Source of the DNA: Paraplanobispora siamensis
GTDB taxonomy: Bacteria; Actinomycetota; Actinomycetes; Streptosporangiales; Streptosporangiaceae
NCBI RefSeq assembly: GCF_016863175.1
Contig: NZ_BOOJ01000059.1
Span: 1-64,000, forward strand
Length of the DNA: 64,000 nucleotides
Direction of reading: 5' to 3'
Every line of letters begins with the position of its first letter. The first letter of the stretch is position 1. Below are positions 42,880-53,600 of this stretch, in pieces. Under the pieces are notes generated by a model. That model searched no databases and was not told the DNA's origin. It was given only the letters and a program-made list of their open reading frames with translations. The position numbers were made by a program, and so were the translations under genes.

Positions 42880-43836
42880 TCACTTCGCCGGGGCGACCCG
42901 CAGGCCGGCCATGATCTGCTCCACGCTCCCCCGGGAGCCGGAGGCCGCGACGTAGAACCCGTTCTGGCACATCTCCGCGGAGAACCGGCGGCGTTGCTCG
43001 ATCATGGGAAGCTCGATCGACGTGATGTCGCAGCCGGGGATCGGGGCGAGCACGATCAGCGTCTCCCGGGCGCCGCCGAACCACAGCTGCGGCCCGACCA
43101 GCTCCTTGCCGAAGATCTGGCCGGGCGCGGCCAGCCGGACCGGGAGCCGGGGGGCGAGCACCAGATAGCCGTCCTTGGTGACCTTGCCCTTCAGGTTCTC
43201 GGCCCAGAGCATGCGCTGCTCGAAGGTCATGCCCTCCCGGCCGTCCTGGAGCGCCAGCGACCAGGGCGCGAAGTCGAACACCATGACCTGCCCGTCGTCC
43301 GGGTTCCTGGCGGGCCACAGGGTCACGTTGTCCCCCATCTCCCGGATCATCGGGCGCCTCCCGGACAGCTCGGCCGCCCCGCCGCCGGGCGTGGTCAGCC
43401 AGCGGAACAGGCCGAAGTAGCCCTCCAGCCAGCCGCCCTGGGCCGGTCGCACGCCCAGCTGGGCGATCCGCAGCTCGGCGGGATAGCGGAGCTCGGCCTT
43501 GCCGCCGTCGGGGAAGACCGCGCGCACGGTCTCCCAGCCGTCGCGGCGCCGTACGGGGGGATGCAGGACGTTGGGCACCTGCTCGCCCAGCGACGCCGAC
43601 GGAACGGGCACCGAGGTCGGGAACGGCGTGGTCACCGCGGGCTGCCTGCTGGTCAGCATGCTGACCACAGGAATGGCCACGAGCGCGGCCAGCACCACGG
43701 CCCCGATCCAGCGCCGGGGCCCCTTCGGCTCCTCCGCCTCGATGATGTCGTACCGACCGCTGACCACGTCCCCGGCCGCCTCACACGGAAGTTGGGCTTT
43801 GGCCCATCTTGGGGTCTTCCCGGCCGGAGTATCCAT
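42880..43836 (-). CDS. Single-pass membrane-anchored protein of unknown function
   Basis: A 318-residue protein: a short cytosolic N-terminus, one transmembrane helix (IGAVVLAALVAIPVVSML, ~residues 45-62) and a large outer domain with motifs GYFGLFRWLTTPGGG and AENLKGKVTKDGYLVLAPRLPV. No family recognised. An internal GTG at 43764 is an alternative start about 24 residues later. It converges with the OmpA-like gene. Confidence 0.6.
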   Translation of the reverse strand: MDTPAGKTPRWAKAQLPCEAAGDVVSGRYDIIEAEEPKGPRRWIGAVVLAALVAIPVVSMLTSRQPAVTTPFPTSVPVPSASLGEQVPNVLHPPVRRRDGWETVRAVFPDGGKAELRYPAELRIAQLGVRPAQGGWLEGYFGLFRWLTTPGGGAAELSGRRPMIREMGDNVTLWPARNPDDGQVMVFDFAPWSLALQDGREGMTFEQRMLWAENLKGKVTKDGYLVLAPRLPVRLAAPGQIFGKELVGPQLWFGGARETLIVLAPIPGCDITSIELPMIEQRRRFSAEMCQNGFYVAASGSRGSVEQIMAGLRVAPAK

Positions 43837-44301
43837 GCCCCACCGGTCACGAATTCGGATCGGTCGGCCACGGAACCGCGACAGTCGCGTACGGCACGCC
43901 GGACGGTGAGGCGAATCCGGCGACGGACGGAGACGGCCGGAAAATGTCGGCATCCCATTGATCTTTAAAGGGCCGCCGCCCATGCGGTCGTCCGGCGGAA
44001 ACACCGGGCCGCCCCATCGTCCAGAGTTTCCCGGGATACCCGAGAAACCATTGTTAGCGATTGTTACCCATGTTGCCCCAGGTGCCTCACAGCACGCCGT
44101 ACAACCCGGGTGAGCTGCGGGGATACTTATTCGTTAAATAATAACCAGCGGTTATTTCAATAACGGGACGGCATCGAAGGGAACCGTCCCAGACTTTTTC
44201 ACGTCGTTTCCTGGCCGAATGCATGATCCATTCAGTAGCGTTCCGATCGTTTTCCTGGCGACGGGAAGTCCCGCCCGGCGCCGAGGACGAAAGGAGCTCC
44301 A
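43837..44301 (+). promoter_or_regulatory. Long AT-rich leader of the peptidase gene
   Basis: A 465-bp gap. Features seen: a hairpin AATAACC-AGC-GGTTATT at about 44141-44157 flanked by more A/T (ATACTTATTCGTTAAAT), direct GATTGTTA-type repeats near 44050-44070, and AAGGAG at about 44290-44295 serving the TTG start. No gene is seen. Confidence 0.4.
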
Positions 44302-45417
44302 TTGAATTCCCGAGCACGGCGCCTCACGATCCCCCTCACCGGCCTCCTCATGGTCGCCGGAGTGATCGGCGCCACCGGCGGCGGCGCGAGCGCCGCCGCA
44401 CCGCCCGACGTGGTCACCTCGACCGCCTCGGAGACGCCCGCCGAGGCCACCTCCTTCTGGTCGCCGGAGCGGATGCGCAAGGCCACCGACGCGACCGGCG
44501 ACATCGACCTGAGCGTCAAGGGCGGCAAGGCCTCCACGGCCGCCGGCCCCGACGGCAAGCCGGGATCGGTCCCGCCGATCGGCCAGGAAGGCGGCAAGTC
44601 TCCCAAGAGCAAGCAGGTCAACCTGCCCAACACGGTCGGCCGGGTCTTCTTCACCCTGCCCAAGTCCAACCCGATGGACCCGAAGAGCTGGAAGTACTGC
44701 TCCGGCAGCTCCGTGCAGGGCAAATACCGCAACGTCGTGGCCACCTCGGCCCACTGCGTCTACGACGTCAAGACCAACCAGTTCTACGACAACTGGGTCT
44801 TCATCCCCTCCTACTGGGACGGCGACCAGGTCTGGAACGGCAAGAACCCCTACGGCATCTACGCGGCCAAGTGGTTCAACGCCCACGACGACTTCGTCGT
44901 GAAGGAGGACTACGACTTCGACTACGCGTTCGTCAACGTCCACTCCGGCTTCAAGGTGACCTGGGAGAAGGACAAGGACGGCAAGTGGAAGCCCGTCTTC
45001 AAGAACGTCGGCCGGCTCGGTGACAACGTCGGCGGGCAGGGCTTCGCCTGGAACCAGAAGCTGAAGCAGAAGGTCTTCTCCTTCGGTTACCCGGCCGGCC
45101 CCCACCCCGACGGCGACAAGCCGTACACCGGCCGCACCATGAAGTGGTGCTACGGCACGACCGGCGCCATGCCGGCCGCCCCGCGCTACAACATCCAGGA
45201 GCACGTCGGCTTCAAGTGCGCCTTCACCGCCGGCGCCAGCGGCGGCCCCTGGCTGCTGAAGTACAAGAACTCCTCGCGCACCGGCTACCTCAACGGCGTC
45301 AACAGCGTCGCCTGGGACACCGACAAGAACGACCGCTACGACAGGATCTCCTCGCCGTACTTCAACAGCGACACCTACAAGGTGTACAAGGTCGCAGCCA
45401 ACCGCTGGACCAAGTAG
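44302..45417 (+). CDS. Secreted trypsin-like serine peptidase (paralogue 1)
   Basis: A 371-residue exported chymotrypsin-fold peptidase. Signal peptide residues ~1-32 and a prosegment to ~107. The catalytic triad is His151 (TSAHCVYD), Asp207 (DFDYAFV) and Ser313 (GASGGPW). The TTG start follows AAGGAGCTCCA, an identical context to paralogue 2 at 61445. Paralogues are at 61445 and 63286. Role: extracellular protein breakdown; the exact substrate is unknown. Confidence 0.9.
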   Translation: MNSRARRLTIPLTGLLMVAGVIGATGGGASAAAPPDVVTSTASETPAEATSFWSPERMRKATDATGDIDLSVKGGKASTAAGPDGKPGSVPPIGQEGGKSPKSKQVNLPNTVGRVFFTLPKSNPMDPKSWKYCSGSSVQGKYRNVVATSAHCVYDVKTNQFYDNWVFIPSYWDGDQVWNGKNPYGIYAAKWFNAHDDFVVKEDYDFDYAFVNVHSGFKVTWEKDKDGKWKPVFKNVGRLGDNVGGQGFAWNQKLKQKVFSFGYPAGPHPDGDKPYTGRTMKWCYGTTGAMPAAPRYNIQEHVGFKCAFTAGASGGPWLLKYKNSSRTGYLNGVNSVAWDTDKNDRYDRISSPYFNSDTYKVYKVAANRWTK

Positions 45418-45478
45418 GAACATGCACAGGCAGTAGGGAATCGCCGGCTGTCAGGCCATTCGGTCGGCGCCCCGCCCA

Positions 45479-45509
45479 GGGGGCCCGGTCCACCGAGGAC
45501 CGGGCCCCC
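45479..45509 (+). terminator. Hairpin terminator after peptidase 1
   Basis: A perfect 13-bp stem (GGGGGCCCGGTCC / GGACCGGGCCCCC) with the 5-base loop ACCGA. Confidence 0.85.
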
Positions 45510-45644
45510 GCCCATGCCCCCGGCCAGGCCGTACGGCCTTCCGCGTTCAATGGGTGAAGAGTCGATCGACATAGAAGCCGGAGAAGAGCTCCTCGAGTGA
45601 CTCCTGAACAAACATGCGCAGCGGCCCCATCATGAGATCCATGC

Positions 45645-45680
45645 CACTCAAGTAAAGGATTTGCTACACTCCGTTGAGTG
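45645..45680 (+). promoter_or_regulatory. Operator-like inverted repeat and promoter of the toxin-antitoxin pair
   Basis: CACTCAA (45645-45651) and TTGAGTG (45674-45680) form a perfect inverted repeat that encloses the -10 box TACACT (45665-45670). The right arm overlaps the GTG start of the toxin at 45678, so the message is almost leaderless. Binding of the HigA-like antitoxin is inferred. Confidence 0.5.
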
Positions 45681-46046
45681 GAAGAGTGGGAGATCCGCGT
45701 CACCAATGAGTTTCGGCAGTGGATCCACGACTTGGAAGATCGTTCTAGGGTGCAGGTCATCGACGTCATCGACCGACTAGCTGAGATCGGCCCCGCCCTG
45801 GGGCGTCCGCTCGTCGACAAGGTCGAAGGATCGGAGATCCATAACCTCAAGGAACTACGCCCCGGCTCGGCCGGCCGTTCCGAACTCCGAATCTTGTTCG
45901 TGTTCGATCCATGGCGTTCAGCCATCCTGCTGGTCGGTGGCGATAAGTCCGGTGATTGGTCAGGGTGGTACCGCCAGGCCATACCTCATGCTGAGGAGCT
46001 ATACAGGACATACCTGAAAGAACGAGAGGCCGAGGAGACGAGCTGA
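45678..46046 (+). CDS. HigB-like RelE/ParE-family toxin (Gp49-like)
   Basis: A 122-residue predicted ribosome-dependent mRNA endonuclease. FRQWIHDLEDRSRVQVIDVIDRLAEIG, then LKELRPGSAGRSELRILFVFDPWRSAILLVGGDKSG and a C-terminal W-Y-R-Q...AEELYRTYLKE are typical of Gp49-like HigB toxins. The order toxin-first with a TGATG overlap to an XRE antitoxin is the higBA layout. Chromosomal function (stabilisation or phage defence) is not known. Confidence 0.87.
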   Translation: MEEWEIRVTNEFRQWIHDLEDRSRVQVIDVIDRLAEIGPALGRPLVDKVEGSEIHNLKELRPGSAGRSELRILFVFDPWRSAILLVGGDKSGDWSGWYRQAIPHAEELYRTYLKEREAEETS

Positions 46047-46381
46047 TGACAGACTTCCCGAAGTGGTCGGATATTCGCGCTGATCTTGTTGAGCGTTCGG
46101 GCGGCGAGGAGGCCGTTGCCGCCGCCAAGCAGCGCAACCAGGCCTACATCGACGGCTACCGGCTGGCCGAACGTCGCAGGGAACGCGGTCTCACCCAGAC
46201 TGAACTGGCCGAGCGCATGGGCGTCACCAAGAGCCGCGTGTCGCAGATCGAACGTGGCGAGGTGTCCACCATCGATGCCATTGCTCGTTATGTACAGGCG
46301 CTGGGCGGACACATCCAGGTGGCCGCCGTGTTCGGCGACGACTCGTACATTCTGCGCGGTGCCGACACGCACGCCGCGTAA
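46046..46381 (+). CDS. HigA-like XRE-family antitoxin
   Basis: A 111-residue protein with an HTH_XRE domain (~residues 45-100): RERGLTQTELAERMGVTKSRVSQIERGEVSTIDAIARYVQALGG region. It neutralises the HigB-like toxin and probably represses the operon through the inverted repeat upstream. ATG overlaps the toxin stop. Confidence 0.87.
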   Translation: MTDFPKWSDIRADLVERSGGEEAVAAAKQRNQAYIDGYRLAERRRERGLTQTELAERMGVTKSRVSQIERGEVSTIDAIARYVQALGGHIQVAAVFGDDSYILRGADTHAA

Positions 46382-46563
46382 GCACGGCTCCACACCAGTA
46401 CGGCCTGTGACATCACGGCTGACGCATCCCGCCCCTGGTCGGTGACATGTCTGCGGACCGCTGTCGTAGGGATGCCGAACCGCTTCCCCAGGTGGTGTGC
46501 GATTTTCGTCGGACCCGCGTGCCAGGCTTCCTGCGATCCGTCCCCGCAGAGAGCAGGACTTCC

Positions 46564-47079
46564 ATGAGTGACTACGACTGGCTCGACGACATGGCCTTCT
46601 GCGCCACCTTCGTACGTGACCTCACCCCGCACGAGGCGCTGGCCCGGCTGGGTGTCGAGGTGTTCGACGGAGACGACGAAGAAGGCGAGATCGACGAGGG
46701 CCTCGTCTGCGCCCGCCCGGCCGGGGGCGGCACCATCCTGAGCGAGGAGAACGGCTTCGCCGGCACCCTGGACGAGGTGCTGCGCCCTCTGTCGGCCGGG
46801 ACGGTCACCGCCAGCGTCTTCGTCAACGTGAACAGGGTCTCCTCCTTCGTCCACTACGCCAACGGCCGCGAGATCCTGTCCTTCGACCCGCTGTTCCCCG
46901 ATGACGAGGACGAGCTCCCCCAGGACTACCTGGCCGACCGGAAGGAGCTCGGCCTGGTCGGGCACGAGGCCGAAGGCGGTCTCGCCGCCGCGATGAAGCT
47001 GGCCGAGCGCATCACCGGCGTACGGCCGGACGCCTCCAGCGACGTCGTCGCCGCCCACGCCGTCCTCGAACACTACTGA
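46564..47079 (+). CDS. DUF6461 family protein
   Basis: A 171-residue acidic protein opening with the typical YDWLDDMAFCATFVRDLTPHEALARLG and FVNVNRVSSFVHYANGREILSFDPLFP of DUF6461, a family frequent in Streptosporangiaceae with no assigned function. ATG at 46564 with AGGAC upstream. It is probably monocistronic. Confidence 0.75.
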   Translation: MSDYDWLDDMAFCATFVRDLTPHEALARLGVEVFDGDDEEGEIDEGLVCARPAGGGTILSEENGFAGTLDEVLRPLSAGTVTASVFVNVNRVSSFVHYANGREILSFDPLFPDDEDELPQDYLADRKELGLVGHEAEGGLAAAMKLAERITGVRPDASSDVVAAHAVLEHY

Positions 47080-47385
47080 TCCGCCACCGGCCGGAGCGGA
47101 CCGGCGTGATCCGCAGTCCGCATTTCGCTTGGTCGCCGGTCCTCTGGTCGCCGAGTGCCCTGGACAGGTAGGGCGGGGTGGGCGACAGACGCCCGGCCGG
47201 AGCACGCGCTCCACGGGTGGGCGGAAACGGCTCACCCGGCGCGCTGTGATGTCACACCTCGTCGAACGGCTGCCGCATGCCGTACATGAGGACTGAAGGA
47301 TCAAATCACCGCCGAGCCGTTCACCGGCCGGCGAGGCGCGCTGAACCTTTCCGGGTGCCGTATCGCCTCTCCGGCCATGATCGGA
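47080..47385. other. Convergent spacer without gene
   Basis: 306 bp between the DUF6461 gene and the AfsR-type gene read towards it. No hairpin terminator of note and no supported frame was seen. Confidence 0.4.
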
Positions 47386-50300
47386 CTAGCTCTGCTCTGC
47401 CTCATATATCCACCGGCCGACATCTTCGGCCTCCGGAACGCCTGTGGAGGTAAAGATGTCGAGCGCGACCTTCCAGTGCGACACGGCCTCATCGATCCGA
47501 CCGAGACGGTGCAGCGCCTGGCCGAGACCGCTGTTCGCGAATCCCTGCTGGTAGACCTCGTTGGCTTCATCTGCACAGGTCAAGGCCTCCCGATAGTGCC
47601 CGAGCGCGGCGTGCACGTCTCCGCTCGCCAGGCAGGTGGCGGCCAGTTCGTTCAGCACCTCGCTCTCCAACTGCCTGCTCCGCAGCTTCTTCACCAGGGC
47701 GAGCGCCTTCTCGTGGTGGTCCATGGCCTCGGGATAGCGTTCCTGGTACCGCAAAGCCATGCCGATGTTGCTGAAAACGTCCGCCTCGATGCGCGGGCTC
47801 TGCAGTTCCCGGGCCAGGCGAAGGGCTTGCTCAAGCAGATTCAGCGCGACTTCGGGTTCGCCCACCTTCATGCGAACCACAGCGATCTGGAGCAGGCCGT
47901 ACGCCGCATCGTGTTTCCTTCCCTGCCCCTCCCAGAAACGCTGGCACTTCAGAAGCAGATCCAGCGCTTCGTCGAGGCGTCCCAGCCTCATGTAGATGAG
48001 CGCGATCGCGTCCATGGCTGCGTTCTCACCGACAGGCCGATCGAGCTCGCGGTAGAGCGCGATGCTCTGTTCTCCCGCCCCAGCCGCCTCACCGAGTCTT
48101 CCTGCCAGCTGCAGCCCGTAACTCAACATACGGAGGCACCTAGCTTCGGCATAAGTTTCCCCGATGCTGCGCCATATCTCGAGAGCCTCCTGCTGATACC
48201 TCACATTCTCGTCGTACCGGCCGGTGAACATCATCGCGAAGCCGCGATCGTTCAAGATGTGAGCCTCGGCTTCCCGGTCACCGACAAGCCTGGCCGAGTG
48301 CAGGGCTATCTCGGACGTCATCAACCAGTCGTCGAAATGCTCCCTGATATAGAAGAACTTTCTCAGCCGGTGAGCGAGGCGCCACGCGTAAACATGCCAA
48401 CCCTCCTCAGCGGCATAAACGATCATGGCAACGAGCGTTCGCTGCTCGGCTTCCAGCCATTCCACGGCCCCGTCGAAGTCGTCGAAGTCCGGAGTGCCGT
48501 CGAGTGGGGTGAGCGTCATGAATTCGACATCGCTTCTCTCCACATGAAGCGCAGCCTTGTAAACGGTGCTCTCGTACCAGTCGAACATCCTGGTCAGAGC
48601 GCCGGCCCGGTCGGCCTCCGTGTCGCCCGTCTCCGCCCGCTCTCGAGCGTAGACACGCACGAGGTCGTGCATCGTTACTCTCCGGTCACTGGAGAGCTGG
48701 AGAAGATGAGCGTTGAACAAGGTGTCGACGGCTGCGCATGCTTCCTCGTTGGTCATGCCGGTGAGCACGGCCACCGCCTCAAGGCCGATGCTCGGCCCCG
48801 GTTGCAGTCCCAGCAGACGGAACGTCCGCTGTGCCGTCCCTGAAAGACTCCGGTAAGAAAGTTCCAGCGCGGAGCGGACCCCGATGTGTGGATCCTCCTC
48901 AAGCTCCAGCACGCTCAACTGGTTCTCGCGTTCCAGTCTCGCCGCGAAGTCAGCGATCCGCAGCGTCGGCCGGCTGGCGAGCTGCGCGGCGGCAAGCCGG
49001 AGCGCAAGCGGCAGATACCCGCATAACCGGGCCAGTTCAGCAACTGCGGAGCTCTCGTTCGCGACCCTCTCGGTTCCGAGAAGCGCCGTGAGCAACGCCA
49101 GCGCCTCCTCGGCGGGCAATACGTCGAGAGTGATCCTCTGGACATCGTGAGTGACGGAGAGCCCGCGCAAGGAATCCCGACTCGTGATGACGACTCTCGA
49201 AGGAGTGGATCCCGGCAGCAGAAGGCGGACCTGGTCTGAGGCCGCAGCATTGTCCAGGACGATGAGCAACCGCCTGCCGGCCAGGAGGGAACGGTAGAGA
49301 GCGGCACGCTCATCGATGTCGTGGGGGATCTCGTCACTGGCGACCCCGAGCGCGCGAAGAAGGTGACTCAGCGCCTGAGCTCCGGTGGTCGGCCTCCCCG
49401 AAGAGTAGCCCCGGAGATCGATATAAAGCTGTCCGTCCGGAAACCGAGCCGCCACACGGTGGCCCCAGTGTGTCGCCAAGGCCGTCTTGCCCACTCCCGC
49501 GGTGCCCGCGATGGCGGAGGTCACGACGGCGGTGGTCTCCCTGCCCGTGGAAAGAAGCAGGTCGAGCCGGCGCAGGCTCTCGGCCCGACCGGTGAAGCGG
49601 GAAATGTCAGCAGGCAGCTGCCGGGGAACGGGAGTGACGTATCCGGTCGACGGCTGCTCTGCGGCGACGGTTTCAGGAGTGGATTCCCCCGAAAGGATCA
49701 CCTGATGAATCCGGACGAGTTCCTCTCCGGGATCCAGACCCAGATCATCGCGCAGCAGCAGCCGTATCGCCCTGAATTCATCCAGAGCCTCAGCCGTCCG
49801 GCCCGCTTTGTGGAGTACCCGCATCAACTGCCCGCGCAGCCCTTCGTTCAGCGGATGCCCGGTGACCAGCAGACGCAATTCTCCGATTGATTCGGCATGA
49901 CGTCCCAGTGCGAGATCCGCCTCGATGCGTTGCATGAGAGCGGACAGACGCAATTCTTCCAGGGGCGCCCCTTCCGCCGTCTGGAATTCAGGTTGCGTAC
50001 CGCCGAGGGCGGGCCCACGCCACAGCGACAGTGCCTCGCGAAACCGGTTGGAGGCCTCCAAGGGGTTTCCGGCGTCCAGGACCGATCGTGCCCGGGCCGT
50101 TTCGGCGAGGAAGACGTCCAGGTCGGAAGCGCCTGGCTGTAGCTTCAGCGAGTATCCCGTGGAGGAGCTCACCAGCGCCTGCGGGTCGGCGAGCAGCCGT
50201 CGCAAGGACCACAGATGATTGTGGATCAACCTCCGGCCGGTGGCGGGGACTTTCCCTCCCCACAGCGCCGTCAGCACCCGATCGTGGGATACCACCCGAT

Positions 50301-50409
50301 TGGCCTGAAGAACGAGGAGCGCCAGAAGCGTTCGCTGTTTCGGCCCCACGACCGCGATCGAACGTCCGTCATGGCATATGTCTACCGGTCCGAGAACACG
50401 AAACTCCAC
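47386..50409 (-). CDS. AfsR/SARP family regulator with NB-ARC and TPR domains
   Basis: A 1,007-residue STAND-type transcriptional regulator. An OmpR-type winged helix (residues 1-95) and a bacterial transcriptional activator domain (~95-245) form the SARP part; NB-ARC ATPase (~275-560) has Walker A GTAGVGKT and Walker B LLIVLDNAAA; C-terminal TPRs (~690-1000) with AFSNIGMALRYQERYPEAMDHHEKAL-like units bind effectors. Such proteins activate secondary metabolism or other targets on ATP binding. GTG start at 50409. It is divergent from the giant secreted protein, which may be its target. Confidence 0.9.
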   Translation of the reverse strand: MEFRVLGPVDICHDGRSIAVVGPKQRTLLALLVLQANRVVSHDRVLTALWGGKVPATGRRLIHNHLWSLRRLLADPQALVSSSTGYSLKLQPGASDLDVFLAETARARSVLDAGNPLEASNRFREALSLWRGPALGGTQPEFQTAEGAPLEELRLSALMQRIEADLALGRHAESIGELRLLVTGHPLNEGLRGQLMRVLHKAGRTAEALDEFRAIRLLLRDDLGLDPGEELVRIHQVILSGESTPETVAAEQPSTGYVTPVPRQLPADISRFTGRAESLRRLDLLLSTGRETTAVVTSAIAGTAGVGKTALATHWGHRVAARFPDGQLYIDLRGYSSGRPTTGAQALSHLLRALGVASDEIPHDIDERAALYRSLLAGRRLLIVLDNAAASDQVRLLLPGSTPSRVVITSRDSLRGLSVTHDVQRITLDVLPAEEALALLTALLGTERVANESSAVAELARLCGYLPLALRLAAAQLASRPTLRIADFAARLERENQLSVLELEEDPHIGVRSALELSYRSLSGTAQRTFRLLGLQPGPSIGLEAVAVLTGMTNEEACAAVDTLFNAHLLQLSSDRRVTMHDLVRVYARERAETGDTEADRAGALTRMFDWYESTVYKAALHVERSDVEFMTLTPLDGTPDFDDFDGAVEWLEAEQRTLVAMIVYAAEEGWHVYAWRLAHRLRKFFYIREHFDDWLMTSEIALHSARLVGDREAEAHILNDRGFAMMFTGRYDENVRYQQEALEIWRSIGETYAEARCLRMLSYGLQLAGRLGEAAGAGEQSIALYRELDRPVGENAAMDAIALIYMRLGRLDEALDLLLKCQRFWEGQGRKHDAAYGLLQIAVVRMKVGEPEVALNLLEQALRLARELQSPRIEADVFSNIGMALRYQERYPEAMDHHEKALALVKKLRSRQLESEVLNELAATCLASGDVHAALGHYREALTCADEANEVYQQGFANSGLGQALHRLGRIDEAVSHWKVALDIFTSTGVPEAEDVGRWIYEAEQS

Positions 50410-50663
50410 AAAAACTCCTGCGAACCGTCACCGTCACGCTGCGGCGTCTTCCGGCTACCTGTCGCATGTTTACCGCTCTGCAGGCGCTGACCTGCACTTT
50501 GACTCGGCGAAACGCGCGAAGGAAACCCCAAAAACAAGATCGAGACATTATATCCGACAAGATCAACAGCACCGTCGGGAATCCTTGCCCTGATCATCTC
50601 CGGCCGGGTTCTCCCATTCCCAAAACCCCGGCCGGTCTGTCTTCCCTGACAACGGAGGTACCG
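50410..50663. promoter_or_regulatory. Divergent region AfsR-type gene / giant secreted protein
   Basis: 254 bp, A/T-richer than its surroundings (for example CAAAAACAAGATCGAGACATTATATCCGAC region). TTATAT around 50550 is a possible -10 for the rightward gene. GGAGG (50654-50658) lies 5 bases before its GTG start. Confidence 0.4.
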
Positions 50664-53600
50664 GTGGGGTTCCCCTTACCGAACCACTCGACCGCGCCGC
50701 CGCCACGGCGTAGGTCATCCAGACGGACCACGCTCACGGTGGCGACCGTCTCGTCCCTGGCCGCATCCCTCTTGGTAGCCGGAAGTTCCCTGCCCGCGCA
50801 GGCAGACCCCGAGCCAGCGTCCGCTCCCGTCCCGGCGGTGACGGAGTTTCCGCGACCAGAGGATCCGGATGCGCCCCTGCGGGCCGCGATCGAAGAGGCC
50901 AGGAAACAGAACAAGCCGGTGGCGGTCGAGCAGGCCTACACCGAGACTTCGCGCACCTGGGCCTATCCCGACGGCCATCTGGCCATGGAGTCGTACGCAG
51001 GACCGGCCCAGCTGAAGCAGGCCGACGGATCCTGGGCCTGGATCGACACCACCCTCGTCGAGCAGGACGGAGTGCTACGGCCGAAGGTCGCCAAGGCCGA
51101 CGTGGAGTTCTCCACCGGCGGCGAAGGCAAACCCTTCGCATCGATGGAGCGCGAGAAGAAGGATCAACGGTTCGCCATGGAATGGCCGACGCCGCTGCCC
51201 AAACCGGTGCTCAACGGCAACGTCGCCACTTACCCCGACGCCGCAGGTCCTGCCGCAGACTTGGTCGTGACCGCCCTGCCCACGGGTTTCCGGCACGACG
51301 TGGTCCTGCGGGAGAAGCCGTCCGGCCCGATGGAGCTCCGTATCCCGGTGCAGACCGAGAACCTGACGTTGAGCAAGACCAAGGACGGCGGGCTGAAGCT
51401 GGCCGACAAGGGCGGGAAAACCATCGCGCAGGCTCCCACGCCGGTGATGACCGACAGCAGCGACCGAGGACCTGCCGTCCAGCAGGACGGCAAGCCCGCC
51501 CCGGTCCAGCAACGCGTCGGGAAGATCACCACGCGGGTGGTCAAGGACGACGGAAAGAACCTGCTGGTGCTCACCCCGGACGCCGCCTGGCTGGCCGACC
51601 CGGCCACGAAGTATCCCGTGGTCGTGGATCCCACCACGACACTGACCCTGGAAACCGACGTGCAGGTCTATTCTCGGCCGTGCGGCGGTGACTCCAGTTC
51701 CTCCGGCTCCAGCGACCTGCTCAGAGTGGGCGGTCTGAACGACCCCTGCAAGGCCGTGAACAACGCTCGGGCCTACCTCAAGTTCGACACCGCTCCCCTG
51801 GTCGGTAGGTCGATCGGCTCGGCGCGTCTGGACATGCTGGCCCAGGCCGACCCGAGCTACAGCGGCAGCACTTTCAACGGCGGGATCAAGGTTTCCCGGA
51901 TCACCTCGTCGTGGAACAGCTTCACCTGGTCCACCAAGCCGTCCGTCGTCGCCGCCGGCTCTCAGGTGCAGCAGTACCCGGGGGCGGGAGGTGGCACCCT
52001 GCCCACCTATCCCCGGCCGTTCACCTGGGACATCACCGCCATCGCGAACGCGTGGGCCGCGGGGGCGCCCTCCTATGGACTGGAACTGCGCGCGGTCAAC
52101 GATTCGGCGATGACCTATCCGTACGCCGGATATGTAGAGTTCCACTCCATGGAGCGGGCCGGCGCCGAGGCCCGGCCGCCCAAGCTGACCGTGTCCTACA
52201 TGCTGCCACCGGAGATCCCCACGGTGACCGCCGAGTCGATCGACTCGATCAGCGGCAACGACGCGATCGCCCGCAGCACCAGTGTGAAGGTCGGTTTCAA
52301 GTCCAGTGTGGCCGAGACCGCGAACCTGGACTACACCGTCACGATCAATGACTCCACCATGATTCCCCCGCCGGTCCTGCCGACCGGGGAGCTTGCGCAC
52401 TGGAAGTTCGACGAGGAGGCGGGAGCCACCACGGCAGCCGACGCCACCGGACACGGCCACACGCTCGCTTTGCAGAACGGCGCGTTCACCGGTCTGGGGC
52501 AGATCGGTCGTGCGCTCTACCTGAACTCCACCGTCGGTTCCACCTCCCCTCCGACACCGACCCCGACTCCCACCCCGACACGGACTGCCACCCCCACGCC
52601 GACACCGACGCGGTCTTCCACCCCCACACCGACCCCGACCCCGACCTCTACGGCCTGCGCCTACCCGGCGTGGTCAGAAGACGGTGAATACGAACCCGGT
52701 GATCGGGTCAGCCACGAGGGACACGCCTGGGAAGCTCTCGACACCGACTTCCCGTGGCGAGGAATGCCGGGAGACGAGGACTGGCCGAGCTGGCGAGACC
52801 TCGGTTCCTGCACCGGTGGCACACCCACCACCCCCACGCCGACCCCCACGCCGACCTCTACGCAGGCCTGTCCTTACCCGGCATGGTCGGAAGATGCGAT
52901 GTACGAGCCCGGTGATCGGGTCAGCCACGAGGGACACGCCTGGGAAGCTCTCGACATCGACCTCCCCTGGCCGGGAGTACCGGGAGACGAAGACTGGCCG
53001 GCCTGGAAAGATCTCGGCCCCTGCCCCGGCAGCGCACTCTCCGCTCCGTCGAAAGCCGACGCCACGACCAAGAGCGCGCAGACAGCTGTGAGCACGGGCA
53101 ACGCCTATGCCGCGACCAACGGCCCGCTGCTGCGCACCAACGCCAGCTTCACCGTCGCCACCTGGATCCGCCTCCAGGAGGGCGGAAGCATCCAACCCGT
53201 CTTCAGCCAGAGGAACGACCAGGGGAACGGCCTCCTTCTGTACTACTTGGGCGATTCGGGGGGCAACTTCCAGGACTGGCGTCTGGATATGACGAGTGAG
53301 GACGGCTACAACAGCACCTGGGTGGTATCCAGCAAGCCGGCCAAGGTCGGTTTCTGGACGCATGTGGTGGCTCAGTACGACGCCGGAGCGGGCAAGCTCC
53401 GACTGTACGTCGACGGCACCCTCGCCGGGGAGAAGGACCACCGCATCACCTGGGACGCCCGCGGCGCCTTCCGCATCGGTCACGCCCTGAGCAAGAACGG
53501 TTCCTTCGGCTACATGCAGGGCGCCGTGGACGACATGCGCGTCTACGACCGCGTCCTGACCGCCGACGAGGTCAAGGCCCTCAACGGCATCGTCACCGCC

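Noticed and set aside
50031-50663. In-frame upstream extension of the giant secreted protein
   Set aside because: It would overlap the AfsR-type gene on the other strand, lacks a ribosome site and moves the signal peptide away from the N-terminus; GTG 50664 has GGAGG in front.
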